This document shows, piece by piece, positions 1-9,089 of a DNA stretch of 64,000 nucleotides. The position numbers and the translations under genes were made by a program. Origin of the DNA: Gemmatimonadota bacterium (GTDB lineage Bacteria > Gemmatimonadota > Gemmatimonadetes > Palauibacterales > Palauibacteraceae). The notes beneath the pieces were generated by a model. It was given only the letters and a program-made list of their open reading frames with translations. It searched no databases and had not been told where the DNA came from. The stretch's first letter is position 1. The number at the start of each line of letters is the position of its first letter. Where the stretch lies: assembly GCA_022825725.1 (NCBI GenBank), contig JAJDWE010000065.1, forward strand, positions 42,840 through 106,839, given 5' to 3'.

Positions 1-644
1 GCGCCTACCCGGTGCAGGTGTACGCCGGCATGGGGTTCGCCGTCCTGCAGCCGAACTACCGGGGCTCGAGCGGTTACGGCGAGCGCTTTCGGGGTCTCAA
101 CCGCGGCGACATCTCGGGCCGGGACTGGGTCGACATCGACTCCGGGGTGGACGCCATGGTCGAGCGCGGGATCGCGGATCCCGAACGGCTCGCGGTGAGC
201 GGATGGAGCTTCGGAGGTCATCACACCTACTGGGGGATCACGCAGACCGACCGCTTCAGGGCCGCGAGCGCGGGCGCCGGCGCGAACGACCTCATCTCCA
301 TGTACTCGCAGACGGACATCCCCGAATTCTACCACACCTATCTGGGTCCGAAGCCGTGGGAGGACTGGGATCTCTACGAGGAGCGCTCCGCGTACCGTCA
401 TGTTGAAAACGTGACGACACCGCTCCTGATCCAGGTGGGCGAGAGGGACGAGAGGGTGCCCGCCGAACAGAGTATTCAATTCTTCGAGGCCGTCCGCGCC
501 ATCGGTAAAGCGCCGACAACCCTCGTACTTTATCCTGATCAGCCGCATGGTGTTAGATCTCCCCGTCTCCAGCGAGATCTCATGTCGAGAAACGTGGAAT
601 GGCTCACGCGCTGGGTCCTGGAGCCGGAAGCGCTGGTTCCGTGA
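1..644 (+). CDS. S9 family prolyl oligopeptidase-like peptidase, C-terminal part (5' truncated by window)
   Basis: This is the alpha/beta-hydrolase catalytic domain of an S9-type serine peptidase. The frame is open to the left edge, so the N-terminal propeller and true start lie outside the window. Visible signatures are NYRGSSGYG (oxyanion region), the nucleophile elbow GWSFGG with the Ser about 66 codons after the first in-window GTG, the acid segment GERDERVP, and the His segment YPDQPHG near the C-terminus. The triad order Ser-Asp-His is as expected for S9. Such enzymes cleave short peptides and are usually exported in this kind of bacterium; export cannot be judged here. The cytochrome c gene follows with overlapping stop/start, suggesting co-transcription. 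Two further S9 peptidases lie at 5.2-9.1 kb. Confidence 0.88.
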   Translation, partial: AYPVQVYAGMGFAVLQPNYRGSSGYGERFRGLNRGDISGRDWVDIDSGVDAMVERGIADPERLAVSGWSFGGHHTYWGITQTDRFRAASAGAGANDLISMYSQTDIPEFYHTYLGPKPWEDWDLYEERSAYRHVENVTTPLLIQVGERDERVPAEQSIQFFEAVRAIGKAPTTLVLYPDQPHGVRSPRLQRDLMSRNVEWLTRWVLEPEALVP

Positions 645-1471
645 CGCCCGACCGGGCCGCTACGTTGATTAGTCTTTGCGGTCTCGCGCTCGCAGCAGGC
701 GTGCTCGCGGCGCCCGGCCCGGTTGCGGCCCAGGAGGAACCCGAGGTCACCGAAGCCGGTCTCGCGCGCGGGGAGATGTTCTACCAGGCTCACTGCGGCC
801 GGTGCCACGGCATGCTCGGCCAGGGGGGAGAGGGGCCGAGCCTGGCGCGCCCCACCCTGCCCCGCGCGCCGGACCATGAATCGCTCGTCGAGGTGATCCG
901 GGGCGGGATCCCCGGTACCGGCATGCCGGGGACGAGGTCCAACCTGGTGTCGGATCTCGAGGTCGACCTCATCGCCGCCTACGTCCGCACGCTGGCAGAG
1001 GACGTCGTCACGGAGGTCGCGGGGGACGCCGAGCGGGGGCAGGAGGTGTTCGCCTCCACCGGCGACTGCTACTCCTGCCACGTCGTCGACGGCCGTGGGA
1101 CGGGGATCGGCCCCGAACTCACCGGCATCGGGCTTCGGCGCGGCGTCGATTACCTCTACGCATCGCTGCGGACGCCCGGGTCGGAGTTGCCGGTCTCCAG
1201 GCGAGGCATCCTGCGCGGATTCAGGGGATACCTGCCGGTCCGCGCGGTCACGCGCGAGGGCCGCGTCATCACCGGCATGCGCGTGAACGAAGACGCCTTC
1301 ACGATCCAGTTGCGTTCGATCTCCGGCCGCGCGGTGTCGCTTCGCAAGGAAGACCTCGTGGAGCTCGAGAAGCAGTTCGATCACTCGCTGATGCCCGCCG
1401 TGGAGGAGATGACGGAAGCGGACATCGACGACCTCGTCGCCTTCCTGGCCGACCTCGGAGACGGATCATGA
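641..1471 (+). CDS. Exported dihaem c-type cytochrome, partner of PQQ dehydrogenase
   Basis: A periplasmic cytochrome c with two haem-attachment motifs, CGRCH (about residues 52-56) and CYSCH (about 143-147), in two consecutive cytochrome c domains. A GTGMPG segment after the first haem could supply the axial Met. The start is taken as the GTG at 641, which overlaps the previous stop (GTGA) and gives a clean Sec signal peptide ending near PVAAQ. An upstream ATG at 599 in the same frame would add 14 residues and overlap the peptidase by 46 bp. The C-terminal 90 residues (VRAVTREGRVITGM...) resemble the haem-adjacent domain seen in PQQ-dehydrogenase-associated cytochromes. Its stop overlaps the start of the PQQ dehydrogenase by 4 bp, so it is probably that enzyme's electron acceptor. 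Confidence 0.88.
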   Translation: MTPDRAATLISLCGLALAAGVLAAPGPVAAQEEPEVTEAGLARGEMFYQAHCGRCHGMLGQGGEGPSLARPTLPRAPDHESLVEVIRGGIPGTGMPGTRSNLVSDLEVDLIAAYVRTLAEDVVTEVAGDAERGQEVFASTGDCYSCHVVDGRGTGIGPELTGIGLRRGVDYLYASLRTPGSELPVSRRGILRGFRGYLPVRAVTREGRVITGMRVNEDAFTIQLRSISGRAVSLRKEDLVELEKQFDHSLMPAVEEMTEADIDDLVAFLADLGDGS

Positions 1472-3072
1472 AAACTGTCACGGCCTCCGCGCTCGCGGCG
1501 GCGGCCCTTCTGTGCAGCGCCTCCTTCGCGCCCCTGGCCGCACAGGTATCCTTCGAGCGGCTCGTGAACGCGGACGACGAGCCGCACAACTGGCTGACCT
1601 ACTCGGGGAACTACGCCTCGCACCGCTTCTCCACGCTCGACCGCATCCACCGCGGCAACGTCGGAGACCTCAAGGTGATCTGGGCCTACCAGATGAGCGG
1701 CGGGCTCATCGAGACGACACCGGTCGTGGTCGACGGCGTGATGTACGTGACGGAGCCGCCGAGCGACGTGAGCGCGCTCGACGCGCGCACCGGCCGCCGC
1801 CTCTGGCACTGGTCCGCCGAGGTCCCGTCTTCGACGAAGAACATCGGCTTTCCCCGAGTGAATCGCGGCGTCGCGATCCTCGACGAGACGGTGTTCGTGG
1901 GTACGCTCGATGCCCGCCTCGTGGCCCTCGACGCCCGGTCCGGCGCCGTCCGCTGGGAGGTGGACGTCGCGGACAATTTCCTGGGATTCTCGATTACGAC
2001 GGCGCCGCTCGCACTCGACGGGAAGGTCATCGTGGGCGTGTCGGGCGCGGAGGCGGGCGCGAACGGCTTCGTTGACGCCTATGACCCCGAGAGCGGAGAC
2101 CTCGTCTGGCGCACCTTCACGATCCCGCGGCCGGGCGAGCCCGGGAGCGAGACGTGGGGCGGCGACAGCTGGGAGCACGGCGGGGGCTCGACGTGGCTCA
2201 CGGGTTCATACGATCCGGAGCTGGACGTCCTCTATTGGCCCACGGGGAACCCCGCCCCCGACTGGAACGGGGACGCGCGTCCCGGAGACAACCTGCACAC
2301 CAACTCCATCCTCGCGCTCGATCCCGACACGGGCGAGATGCGGTGGTACTTCCAGTACACACCGCACGACACGCACGACTGGGACGCGAACCAGATCCAG
2401 GTGCTCGTGGACGCCGAATGGGAGGGCGAACCGCGAAAGCTGGTCGTCACGGCGAACCGGAACGCCTTCTACTACGTGCTCGACCGCGAGACCGGCGAGT
2501 TCCTGCACGGCGTGGAGTACTCGAAGCAGACGTGGGCCGAGGGCCTCGACGAGAACGGGCGCCCGATCGTGATCCCGGGCACCGAACCGACCGAGGAGGG
2601 CAACCTCGTCTGGCCCAGCCTTCAGGGGGCGGCCAACTGGTTCAGTCCTTCGTACAGCCCCGACACCGGCCTCTTCTACCAGGCGACCCGGATCATGGGC
2701 GCCATCTACTACAAGGCGGAGGTCGAGTACGAGCCGGGGCAGCCGTTTCTCGGCGGCGGAGAACAGGCCCTCTCGGGAGACGACGCGAGCGGGGCGGTCA
2801 AGGCGCTCGACGTGCTCACGGGAGAGTTGCAGTGGGAGTTCCCCCTGCTCTCTCCGCCGTGGGCGGGCGTGATGGCCACGCGAGGCGGCCTCGTCTTCGG
2901 CGGAAGCAACGAGGGCAACATCTTCGCCCTCGACGCGGAGACGGGGGAGGCGTTATGGGACTTCCAGGCCGGCGCCGGCGTCCGCACCAACCCCATGTCG
3001 TTCGAGGTGGACGGCGAACAGCGTATCGCGACCGCCGCGGGCGGAGTCCTGTGGGTATTCGGACTCCCGTGA
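1468..3072 (+). CDS. PQQ-dependent dehydrogenase (methanol/ethanol quinoprotein family), periplasmic
   Basis: A 534-residue quinoprotein with a Sec signal peptide (cleavage near LAAQ, residue 26) and an eight-bladed propeller made of W-type repeats such as DARTGRRLWHW and DAETGEALWDF. By alignment from memory with methanol dehydrogenases, the metal/PQQ pocket residues are E195, N261 (TGNPAPDWN) and catalytic D304 in HDTHDWDA. D306, two residues later, is the position that is Asp in lanthanide-dependent enzymes and Ala/Ser in calcium ones. The mature protein has no cysteine, so the vicinal disulfide ring of classic alcohol dehydrogenases is absent. It lacks a fused cytochrome domain, which the upstream gene supplies. 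The substrate (alcohol, aldehyde or sugar) cannot be assigned. Confidence 0.88.
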   Translation: MKTVTASALAAAALLCSASFAPLAAQVSFERLVNADDEPHNWLTYSGNYASHRFSTLDRIHRGNVGDLKVIWAYQMSGGLIETTPVVVDGVMYVTEPPSDVSALDARTGRRLWHWSAEVPSSTKNIGFPRVNRGVAILDETVFVGTLDARLVALDARSGAVRWEVDVADNFLGFSITTAPLALDGKVIVGVSGAEAGANGFVDAYDPESGDLVWRTFTIPRPGEPGSETWGGDSWEHGGGSTWLTGSYDPELDVLYWPTGNPAPDWNGDARPGDNLHTNSILALDPDTGEMRWYFQYTPHDTHDWDANQIQVLVDAEWEGEPRKLVVTANRNAFYYVLDRETGEFLHGVEYSKQTWAEGLDENGRPIVIPGTEPTEEGNLVWPSLQGAANWFSPSYSPDTGLFYQATRIMGAIYYKAEVEYEPGQPFLGGGEQALSGDDASGAVKALDVLTGELQWEFPLLSPPWAGVMATRGGLVFGGSNEGNIFALDAETGEALWDFQAGAGVRTNPMSFEVDGEQRIATAAGGVLWVFGLP

Positions 3073-3117
3073 CACGGAAACAGATCGAATAATCGGTGAC
3101 TTGAGCAGGAGGCCGTG

Positions 3118-4848
3118 ATGACATCCCCGAACCGTATTGCCGCACAGCTGCGGCGCCGCGCCGTGCCGGCCATGGCGCTTCTCGGAGCAGCGCTCCTGTC
3201 GGCGGCCGCTGCCGCGCAGGCACAGTCCCCCTTCCCGCCTCCGCCGACCGTTGAAGAGATCGACGCGTGGGTCGAGGACGCCATGGCGCGGTGGGAAGTC
3301 CCTGGGCTGGGGCTGGCCATCGTGCACGAAGGCCGCAGCTATCTGTCCACCGGCTACGGGGTACGCGAACTGGGCCGGGACACGCCCGTGGACGGAGGGA
3401 CGCTGTTCAGCATCGGCTCCTGTTCGAAGGCGTTCGGGGCCGCGACGATCGCCTCGCTCGTCGAAGAGGGGAAGCTGCGCTGGGACGACCGGATCACCGA
3501 CCACCTCCCGTGGTTCCGTCTCCACGATCCGTGGACGACGCGCGAGATCCGCGTGCGCGACATCGTGACGCACCGTGTCGGAACCGGGAGCAACCAGCCG
3601 CTGCGCCCCCTGGTCACGGACAGGCGCGACTATCTCATGCGGCTCCCTCATACCGACCCGGACCACACGTTCCGTGACCGCTACGGGTACACGAACGACA
3701 TGTTCGTTCTCACGGGTCACCTCGTGGAGACCATCTCCGGGACGGACTGGGACTCCTATGCGCGGGAGAAGCTCTGGCATCCGCTGGGGATGACGACGAC
3801 GACGGCACGCATGGCGCCCGCGAACGCGAGCCCGAACCACGCCGAGCCGCACGCGATCATCGAGCGGAGGTTCATCGGGAACGCGGCGACCACGGGCATG
3901 CCGCTGGAGCCCGTGCCCTGGCAGTACGCCGAGGACGTCACCGTGCCCTCGGGCGGCGTGATCACGTCGGCGGACGAGATCACCGAGTGGATGCGGTTCC
4001 ACGTCGGCACCCACCCGAACCCGCCGCTCTCCCGGTCATCCGTCGAACTCATGCACACGCCGCATACCGTGATACGGAACCCGAGCAGCTGGATGCCCTT
4101 CGAGGGGCCGGGCGCGTACGCGATGGGCTGGTCGACGGGGAGGTTCGGGGACGTCACGGGCGTGGGCCATGGCGGGAACGCGCTGGGGTTCAACTGCTCG
4201 ATCGCGCTGGCGCCGGAACAGGGCTTCGGCGTGTGGGCGACGACGAACCGGAACTCCGAGCTTCCGTGGGTGCTCACGCAGTGGGCGATGGCACGTTTCG
4301 TGGGCACGGATGAACTGCGGAGCCGCGACTGGCACGCGGAATTTGAACGGAGCGTCGCCGAGGGGAACCGCCGGATCTTCGAGGCGGAGGAGGCGCGGCA
4401 GGCGGCCCGGCTCGACAGGGGTCCCTCCGTGCCGCTCGAGGCCTACGTCGGCACCTACCGCAACGGCTACGCCGGCGAACTGCGCATTCGCCTGACGGAC
4501 GAAGCGATTCCGCCGCTCATGCCCGCGGAGGGCCGGCTGGGCCGCTGGGACGGGACTCCGGGGGTGAACGAACGTCCGGCCGCGAGCGCATCGGCGAGCG
4601 CCGAACGCAACGGGGCGGGCAACGGCACGGCGAACGGAACCGGCGAGTCGGCGGGCGAACTCCGGCTCGTCGCCGAGTTTGATGGCCGGGAACGTCCGGT
4701 GCGGATGCCTCTCGAACACTGGCACGTCGACCGCTTCGACATGTGGTTCGGCGACGTCAGGATCGGCGTCTCGTTCACGCTGGACGACACCGCCCGCGTG
4801 TCGGGCGTCGAGATGGACTACTACGGCCGCTTCGAACGCGTGCCCTGA
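3118..4848 (+). CDS. Exported serine hydrolase, beta-lactamase/S12 family, with C-terminal beta-rich domain
   Basis: A class C beta-lactamase-fold hydrolase. The signal peptide ends at AAAQAQS. The nucleophile motif SxxK is SCSK (about residues 101-104), the YxN motif is YTN, and the third motif is HGG in VGHGGNALG. Residues after about 435 form a DUF3471-like lipocalin-type domain (AYVGTYRNGYAGELRI). The start is the ATG at 3118 because AGGAGG at 3107-3112 lies 5 nt upstream; a GTG 3 bp earlier is too close. Family members hydrolyse D-amino-acid peptides, esters or beta-lactams, and sequence alone does not decide. A low-complexity Ala/Asn/Gly stretch (about residues 485-515) interrupts the C-terminal domain. 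The 45-bp gap to the quinoprotein gene allows co-transcription. Confidence 0.87.
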   Translation: MTSPNRIAAQLRRRAVPAMALLGAALLSAAAAAQAQSPFPPPPTVEEIDAWVEDAMARWEVPGLGLAIVHEGRSYLSTGYGVRELGRDTPVDGGTLFSIGSCSKAFGAATIASLVEEGKLRWDDRITDHLPWFRLHDPWTTREIRVRDIVTHRVGTGSNQPLRPLVTDRRDYLMRLPHTDPDHTFRDRYGYTNDMFVLTGHLVETISGTDWDSYAREKLWHPLGMTTTTARMAPANASPNHAEPHAIIERRFIGNAATTGMPLEPVPWQYAEDVTVPSGGVITSADEITEWMRFHVGTHPNPPLSRSSVELMHTPHTVIRNPSSWMPFEGPGAYAMGWSTGRFGDVTGVGHGGNALGFNCSIALAPEQGFGVWATTNRNSELPWVLTQWAMARFVGTDELRSRDWHAEFERSVAEGNRRIFEAEEARQAARLDRGPSVPLEAYVGTYRNGYAGELRIRLTDEAIPPLMPAEGRLGRWDGTPGVNERPAASASASAERNGAGNGTANGTGESAGELRLVAEFDGRERPVRMPLEHWHVDRFDMWFGDVRIGVSFTLDDTARVSGVEMDYYGRFERVP

Positions 4849-4852
4849 CGGG

Positions 4853-5059
4853 TCAGCGGACGTACAGCCGGTTCGCGTAGCTGTACGCCGTGACCGCCGA
4901 CACGATGTGGCAGATCCAGCCCAGCGTGCCGCCGGTGCCAAGCCACAGGCCGGGGGTCACCAGCAGCCAGAAGAGTCCGCGCAGGAACTTGCCGTTGTAC
5001 CACTGGCCGACGCCCGGTACGAGAAAGCTCAGTACGGCGGCCGTCAACGGGTTTTTCAC
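4853..5059 (-). CDS. Small TM2-domain membrane protein
   Basis: A 68-residue protein with two hydrophobic segments separated by a short turn. The TM2-domain pattern is visible: an N-terminal helix (AAVLSFLVPGVGQWY), a GxxxR-like turn (NGKFLRG) and a second helix (LFWLLVTPGLWLG). A third hydrophobic stretch carries the C-terminus. The start is GTG at 5059, with GGAGG 7 nt upstream on the minus strand. TM2 proteins have no agreed function. It is convergent with the serine hydrolase (4 bp gap) and separated from the upstream S9 pair by a strong palindrome. Confidence 0.75.
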   Translation of the reverse strand: MKNPLTAAVLSFLVPGVGQWYNGKFLRGLFWLLVTPGLWLGTGGTLGWICHIVSAVTAYSYANRLYVR

Positions 5060-5090
5060 GTGTGTCCTCCCCGGGAGTCCATGTTTCCAG

Positions 5091-5110
5091 GCGGGCGGGG
5101 CCCCGCCCGC
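5091..5110 (-). terminator. 20-bp perfect palindrome downstream of the S9 peptidase pair
   Basis: The ten bases at 5091-5100 (GCGGGCGGGG) are followed directly by their exact reverse complement. As RNA this folds into an 8-bp all-GC stem with a four-base loop. It lies 53 bp after the stop of the minus-strand S9 gene and before the TM2 gene. There is no T-run after it in either direction, so it may be a processing or Rho-linked structure rather than a classical intrinsic terminator. Confidence 0.45.
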
Positions 5111-5162
5111 TTCGTGACTTCCTACGCGGGGTCGGCGCTGGGGGTTTCCGGATCGACGGTCT

Positions 5163-7097
5163 TCAGCCCGCGGTGCAGCCGCCGAGATGCCGGGTGAAGA
5201 ACTCCTCCAGGCGCGACCAGGTGTCGACGCGGTTGGCCGGGTCCCGGAAGCCGTGCGCTTCGTCCGGGTACGTCTTCACCTCGACGCTCTTGCCGAGCCG
5301 TTCGAATTCGGCCACGGCGTTCTCGAAGTTCTGGATCGGGACGCGGCGGTCGAGTTCCCCGTGCATGAGGAGAACGGGAGCCGTGATGTCGGCGATGCGC
5401 GACACGACGTTGCTCTTGGCGTACGTGTCGGGGCGCTCCTCGGGCGTGCCGCCGTGGCCGGTGACGGAGAAGATCTTCCCCAGCCGGTCCGTGTACTCGA
5501 GCGTGTTCAGCTTCGAGTAGGCGCCACGCATGGGGACGGCCGCATCGAACCTGTCCGGGGTCAGACTGATCGCCGACAGCGACATGCTGCCGCCGTAGCT
5601 GCCGCCGTAGATCCCCACCTTTCCGTTCACGTAGGGCAGCGTGCGCAGGAAGTCGGCCGCCGCCCCGGCATCGCGCGCCTGATCCCAGAGCCAGTCCTCG
5701 ACGGAGAGATCCTGGAACTCGCGCCCGAAGCCCGATCCGCCGCGGTAGTTGATCGCAAGCACCACGAACCCCTTCGAGGCGAGGTACTGTTCGGTGAGGT
5801 TCAGACCCTGCTGGTAGGAATTCGTCCCGCCCCCGTGGACCTGGACGAGCGCCGGACAGGCGGCCCCTCCCGCCAGTTGCGGCGGGCGGTAGAGGAAGCC
5901 CTGGATCCGGAGTCCATCGAAGCTGGGGAAAGCGATCTCCCGGGGCGCCGCGACGGACCGCCAGGACGGCGAAAACGAGGTGAGGCGCTCCGGCACGCCG
6001 CCGACGAGGTCCAAGGCGTATGCTTCCCCTCCCCGTGTCGGCGAGGAGTGGATGAAGGCGAGGGTCCCGGCGCCCGCGGTGTGGCTGACGCGCGAGATCG
6101 TGCCCTCCATGTGCGTGACGCGCGTGGCCACGCCGCCGACGGCGGGCACCGCCCACACGTTGACGGTGCCGCGTTCGAGGTAGGGGAAGTAGATGATCGC
6201 GCCGTCCGCCGACCAGGACGGCGCGTGCCGCATCGCCGAATCGGTCGCGTAGACCTGCATATCCACGATGCGCTCCGAGGCCCGGCCACCCGTGTCGAGG
6301 TCTTCTACTACATAAATGTAGGACAGGTCCTCGTACCAGTACTCGTCCTTGGCGGTGCCGAAGACGGCGATCCGGTCGCCCTCCGGCGACCACACGGGGG
6401 TGGACATCGCCATCAGCGTGCCCGTGAGCTGACGTTTGTCGCCCGTCTCCACGTCGACGAGCCAAAGGTCGTCGTGCCAGTAGTCGGAGGCGTTCGATAC
6501 GTAGAGAATCTCGCGGCCGTCCGGTCGCCAGGCGGGCGCAAAGCGCGGATCGTCGACGGCCATGGCAGCTTCGGTCAGCTGGCGCGGCGGGGTCGCACCG
6601 TCGGCCGGAACGAGCCAGATGTCCTGGTGACCGCTCGCCGTCGAGTAGAACGCGATCGTCCGCCCGTCCGGGGAGAAGGCGGGCGCCCGGACCCCCTCCA
6701 TGCGGTCCATCACCGGGCGCGCCTCGAGGTCGTCGACGTTCGCAACACGGATCCGGCCGCCGGCCGCGAAGGCCATCCGGTCGCCGGCCAGCGCCCATAC
6801 CGGGTTCGAACCCTGAAGCCGGAAGCGCGGCGTACCGAATCCGCCTTCCTCGTCGCGGGCCGCCAGATACAGCCCCGCACCGTCCGGCCCCGAGCCGGAG
6901 ATCGCGAGGTGACGACCGTCCGGCGAGATCGAGACGCCGCTCGCGCCCGTGTTGTTGCGGTGGATGTTGTCGAGCGTGAGGTCGAGTACGACCGGTGCGC
7001 CCGCGCCCCGGGTCGCATCGTCGGGCGTCCCGCACGCGGCCGAGACCAGGACCAGAGAGACGATCGACGAAGTACCGGGCAGAGTTCGGGCTCTCAT
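5163..7097 (-). CDS. Exported S9 family peptidase (PD40 propeller + prolyl oligopeptidase domain)
   Basis: A 644-residue S9 peptidase. The N-terminus (MRARTLPGTSS...VSAAC) looks like a lipoprotein or secretory signal, though the lipobox is imperfect. Residues about 45-370 are WD40-like PD40 beta-propeller repeats (SISPDGRHLA, AFSPDGRTIAF, PVWSPEGDRIA). The catalytic domain follows: HGGGTNSYQQG oxyanion region, nucleophile in GGSYGGS, acid in LDRRVP, His in YPDEAHGF. This is the usual layout for DPP-IV/acylaminoacyl-peptidase-like enzymes that trim short peptides. Its start overlaps the stop of the next S9 gene by 4 bp (ATGA), so the two are translationally coupled and may act in sequence on the same peptides. 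Confidence 0.9.
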   Translation of the reverse strand: MRARTLPGTSSIVSLVLVSAACGTPDDATRGAGAPVVLDLTLDNIHRNNTGASGVSISPDGRHLAISGSGPDGAGLYLAARDEEGGFGTPRFRLQGSNPVWALAGDRMAFAAGGRIRVANVDDLEARPVMDRMEGVRAPAFSPDGRTIAFYSTASGHQDIWLVPADGATPPRQLTEAAMAVDDPRFAPAWRPDGREILYVSNASDYWHDDLWLVDVETGDKRQLTGTLMAMSTPVWSPEGDRIAVFGTAKDEYWYEDLSYIYVVEDLDTGGRASERIVDMQVYATDSAMRHAPSWSADGAIIYFPYLERGTVNVWAVPAVGGVATRVTHMEGTISRVSHTAGAGTLAFIHSSPTRGGEAYALDLVGGVPERLTSFSPSWRSVAAPREIAFPSFDGLRIQGFLYRPPQLAGGAACPALVQVHGGGTNSYQQGLNLTEQYLASKGFVVLAINYRGGSGFGREFQDLSVEDWLWDQARDAGAAADFLRTLPYVNGKVGIYGGSYGGSMSLSAISLTPDRFDAAVPMRGAYSKLNTLEYTDRLGKIFSVTGHGGTPEERPDTYAKSNVVSRIADITAPVLLMHGELDRRVPIQNFENAVAEFERLGKSVEVKTYPDEAHGFRDPANRVDTWSRLEEFFTRHLGGCTAG

Positions 7098-9058
7098 GGG
7101 GACACCTCCTCCAGCAGGCGCAGATGTCGGGTGAGGAACGCGTCCATCCGCTCGAGAATGTCGTGGACCGTCGCCTTGTAGCGCCGCAGGCTGTGGTCCT
7201 CGTCAGGGTATTCGACGTACGTGAGGAGGTCCCCTTTCCCCGCGTCCCGCATGCGCTCCGCCCAGACCTGCGACTGGCGCGGAGGCACGGCGGCGTCCCG
7301 CAAACCCTGAAGGAGGAGCTGGGGGACCTCGACCGCCTCGACGAAGTTGACGGGGGAACGTCGATCGTACTCCTCCGGGATCTCGTCGTATGAACCGCCG
7401 AATTCCGAACGCTCGCGGCGCGGCGTGCGGCCGGCCGTCCAGTGGCGTCCGGAGGCGGCGAAGCGGTCGTTCGCCAGCAGCCGCCAGTCGGAGACCGGCG
7501 CCCGGATCACCTGCGCCTCGAACGCGTCGGGCGCCTCGGTCGCGATCACCAGGCTCATGTACCCGCCGCCCGATCCGCCCCAGGTCGCCTTGCGCGACAT
7601 GTCCACGTAGCCGAGTGCCGCGAGGAAGGGGATGACGTTCATCACGTCCCGGAACTCCACGCCGCCGTAATCGGCGATGTGAAGGTCGTGGAAGCCCTGT
7701 CCGAAGCCGCGGCTCCCACGCGGGTTCGGGGCCACGACCACAAAGCCCCGCTGAACCCAGTACTGCCGCATCATCTCGAACGAGTGGTTCCACTGGCCGG
7801 GGTGGCCGTGCAGCCGGACAATCACCGGATATCGGCGTGAAGCGTCGAAATTCCGCGGGCGGTATAGGAGGGTGGGAACAGGCAGATTGTCCGGACCGGG
7901 ATAGTAGACTTCCTCGGCCTCGCTCAGTTGCGTGGAATCCATGCGTCCCATCGAATGCGTGATCTGGACCGGCGTCTCCCCCCACGTGCCGTCCTTCCAG
8001 GAGGTCTTCCAGATGTCCGCCGTGCGCGTATCCGTTTGCTCGATCCAGGCGAGTTTGTCGCCATCCGGCGAGAAGCGGGGCTGAGTGCGCATCCCCTTGC
8101 CGCGCGTGATCTCGCTGGGGGGCTGTGCCCCGTCGCTCGGAGCGACGACGACCTGGTTCGAGAATCCGGACTCGTCAGAGCGGGTGAAGGAGAGCCAGCC
8201 GCCGTCCGGAGACCAGGAGATGTCGCCGTGCCCGCGTTCCTCCCAGGTGATGGGCGTCACTTCTCCGGTCTCGATCTTCACGACCGCGACCTGGGCCCAG
8301 CCGCTCCGGCTGTTGGTGAAAGCGAGGCGCGTGCCGTCCGGAGACCAGACGAAGCCGCCGTTCCCTCCTCCGATGGCGGGGTCGACGACAACACGCCGTT
8401 CATCGCCTTCGAGCGTTCGGACCCGGATGTCGCCGCCGCTCGAAAAGGCGATGGACCTGCCGTCGGGCGAGAAGCTGGGAGCAGTCTCGTTCTCGTCTCC
8501 CATCGTAAAGAGCCGGGGCCAGGCGCGGGGTTCGGCGAGGTCGCGGAGAAAGATCCGGGGGCCGGCGGGCGTTCGGACCTGATACGCGACCGTGCGGCCA
8601 TCGGCCGAAAGGGTCGGGGCCGTCTCAATCACGGCGTCGTTGAAGGTGATCGGTCTCGGCTCGCCTCCCGATGGCGAGGCGGACAGCCGCCAGAGGTTGT
8701 CGAAGCCCTGATAATACCGTGCCGAGACGAAGATGAGTTCTTCGCCCGACGGGGACACCCGGAGGCTTTGGGCGGGCTCCGGACGGACACCGGGCGGGGG
8801 CCAGCCCAGGCGCTCCCGGCCAGAGCCGTCGGACCGCACGCGGAAGATCACCCGCGTACCGGATTCGTCATCGTTGGAGGTGTAGAAGAGGTGCGCGCCG
8901 TCCACGGACCACGCGAACTCTCCGACGCGGGAGACGCTCAACCAATCCTCGATCGACTGGGCGGATGCCGCGGTGAGGCTGAACGGGATGAGGGCGAAGG
9001 CAAGCGGCAGGTGCAGCAGGAATGGCGCGGCGCAGATCCGGCGGTGTGGGGAACCCAT
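7094..9058 (-). CDS. Exported S9 family peptidase (PD40 propeller + prolyl oligopeptidase domain)
   Basis: A 654-residue S9 peptidase with a Sec signal peptide (SLTAASAQ), PD40 propeller repeats (RVSPSGEELIFV, SFSPDGRSIAFS, VWSPDGTRLAF) and an alpha/beta-hydrolase domain. The nucleophile is in GGSGGGY, the acid is in LRDAAVPP, and the His is in YPDEDHS. The start chosen is the ATG at 9058, with GGAGG at 9064-9068 six bases upstream. An ATG at 9082 and longer in-frame extensions lack a ribosome site and precede the signal peptide. It is the first gene of the coupled S9 pair. It is only distantly similar to its partner, so this does not look like a recent duplication. Confidence 0.9.
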   Translation of the reverse strand: MGSPHRRICAAPFLLHLPLAFALIPFSLTAASAQSIEDWLSVSRVGEFAWSVDGAHLFYTSNDDESGTRVIFRVRSDGSGRERLGWPPPGVRPEPAQSLRVSPSGEELIFVSARYYQGFDNLWRLSASPSGGEPRPITFNDAVIETAPTLSADGRTVAYQVRTPAGPRIFLRDLAEPRAWPRLFTMGDENETAPSFSPDGRSIAFSSGGDIRVRTLEGDERRVVVDPAIGGGNGGFVWSPDGTRLAFTNSRSGWAQVAVVKIETGEVTPITWEERGHGDISWSPDGGWLSFTRSDESGFSNQVVVAPSDGAQPPSEITRGKGMRTQPRFSPDGDKLAWIEQTDTRTADIWKTSWKDGTWGETPVQITHSMGRMDSTQLSEAEEVYYPGPDNLPVPTLLYRPRNFDASRRYPVIVRLHGHPGQWNHSFEMMRQYWVQRGFVVVAPNPRGSRGFGQGFHDLHIADYGGVEFRDVMNVIPFLAALGYVDMSRKATWGGSGGGYMSLVIATEAPDAFEAQVIRAPVSDWRLLANDRFAASGRHWTAGRTPRRERSEFGGSYDEIPEEYDRRSPVNFVEAVEVPQLLLQGLRDAAVPPRQSQVWAERMRDAGKGDLLTYVEYPDEDHSLRRYKATVHDILERMDAFLTRHLRLLEEVSP

Positions 9059-9089
9059 CCGATCCTCCGGTGTGTGGGGCATGCGAAAG

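Noticed and set aside
6802..6813. GGGTTCGAACCC, which looks like a tRNA T-arm
   Set aside because: It lies inside the S9 peptidase reading frame and no acceptor, D or anticodon arms can be built around it.
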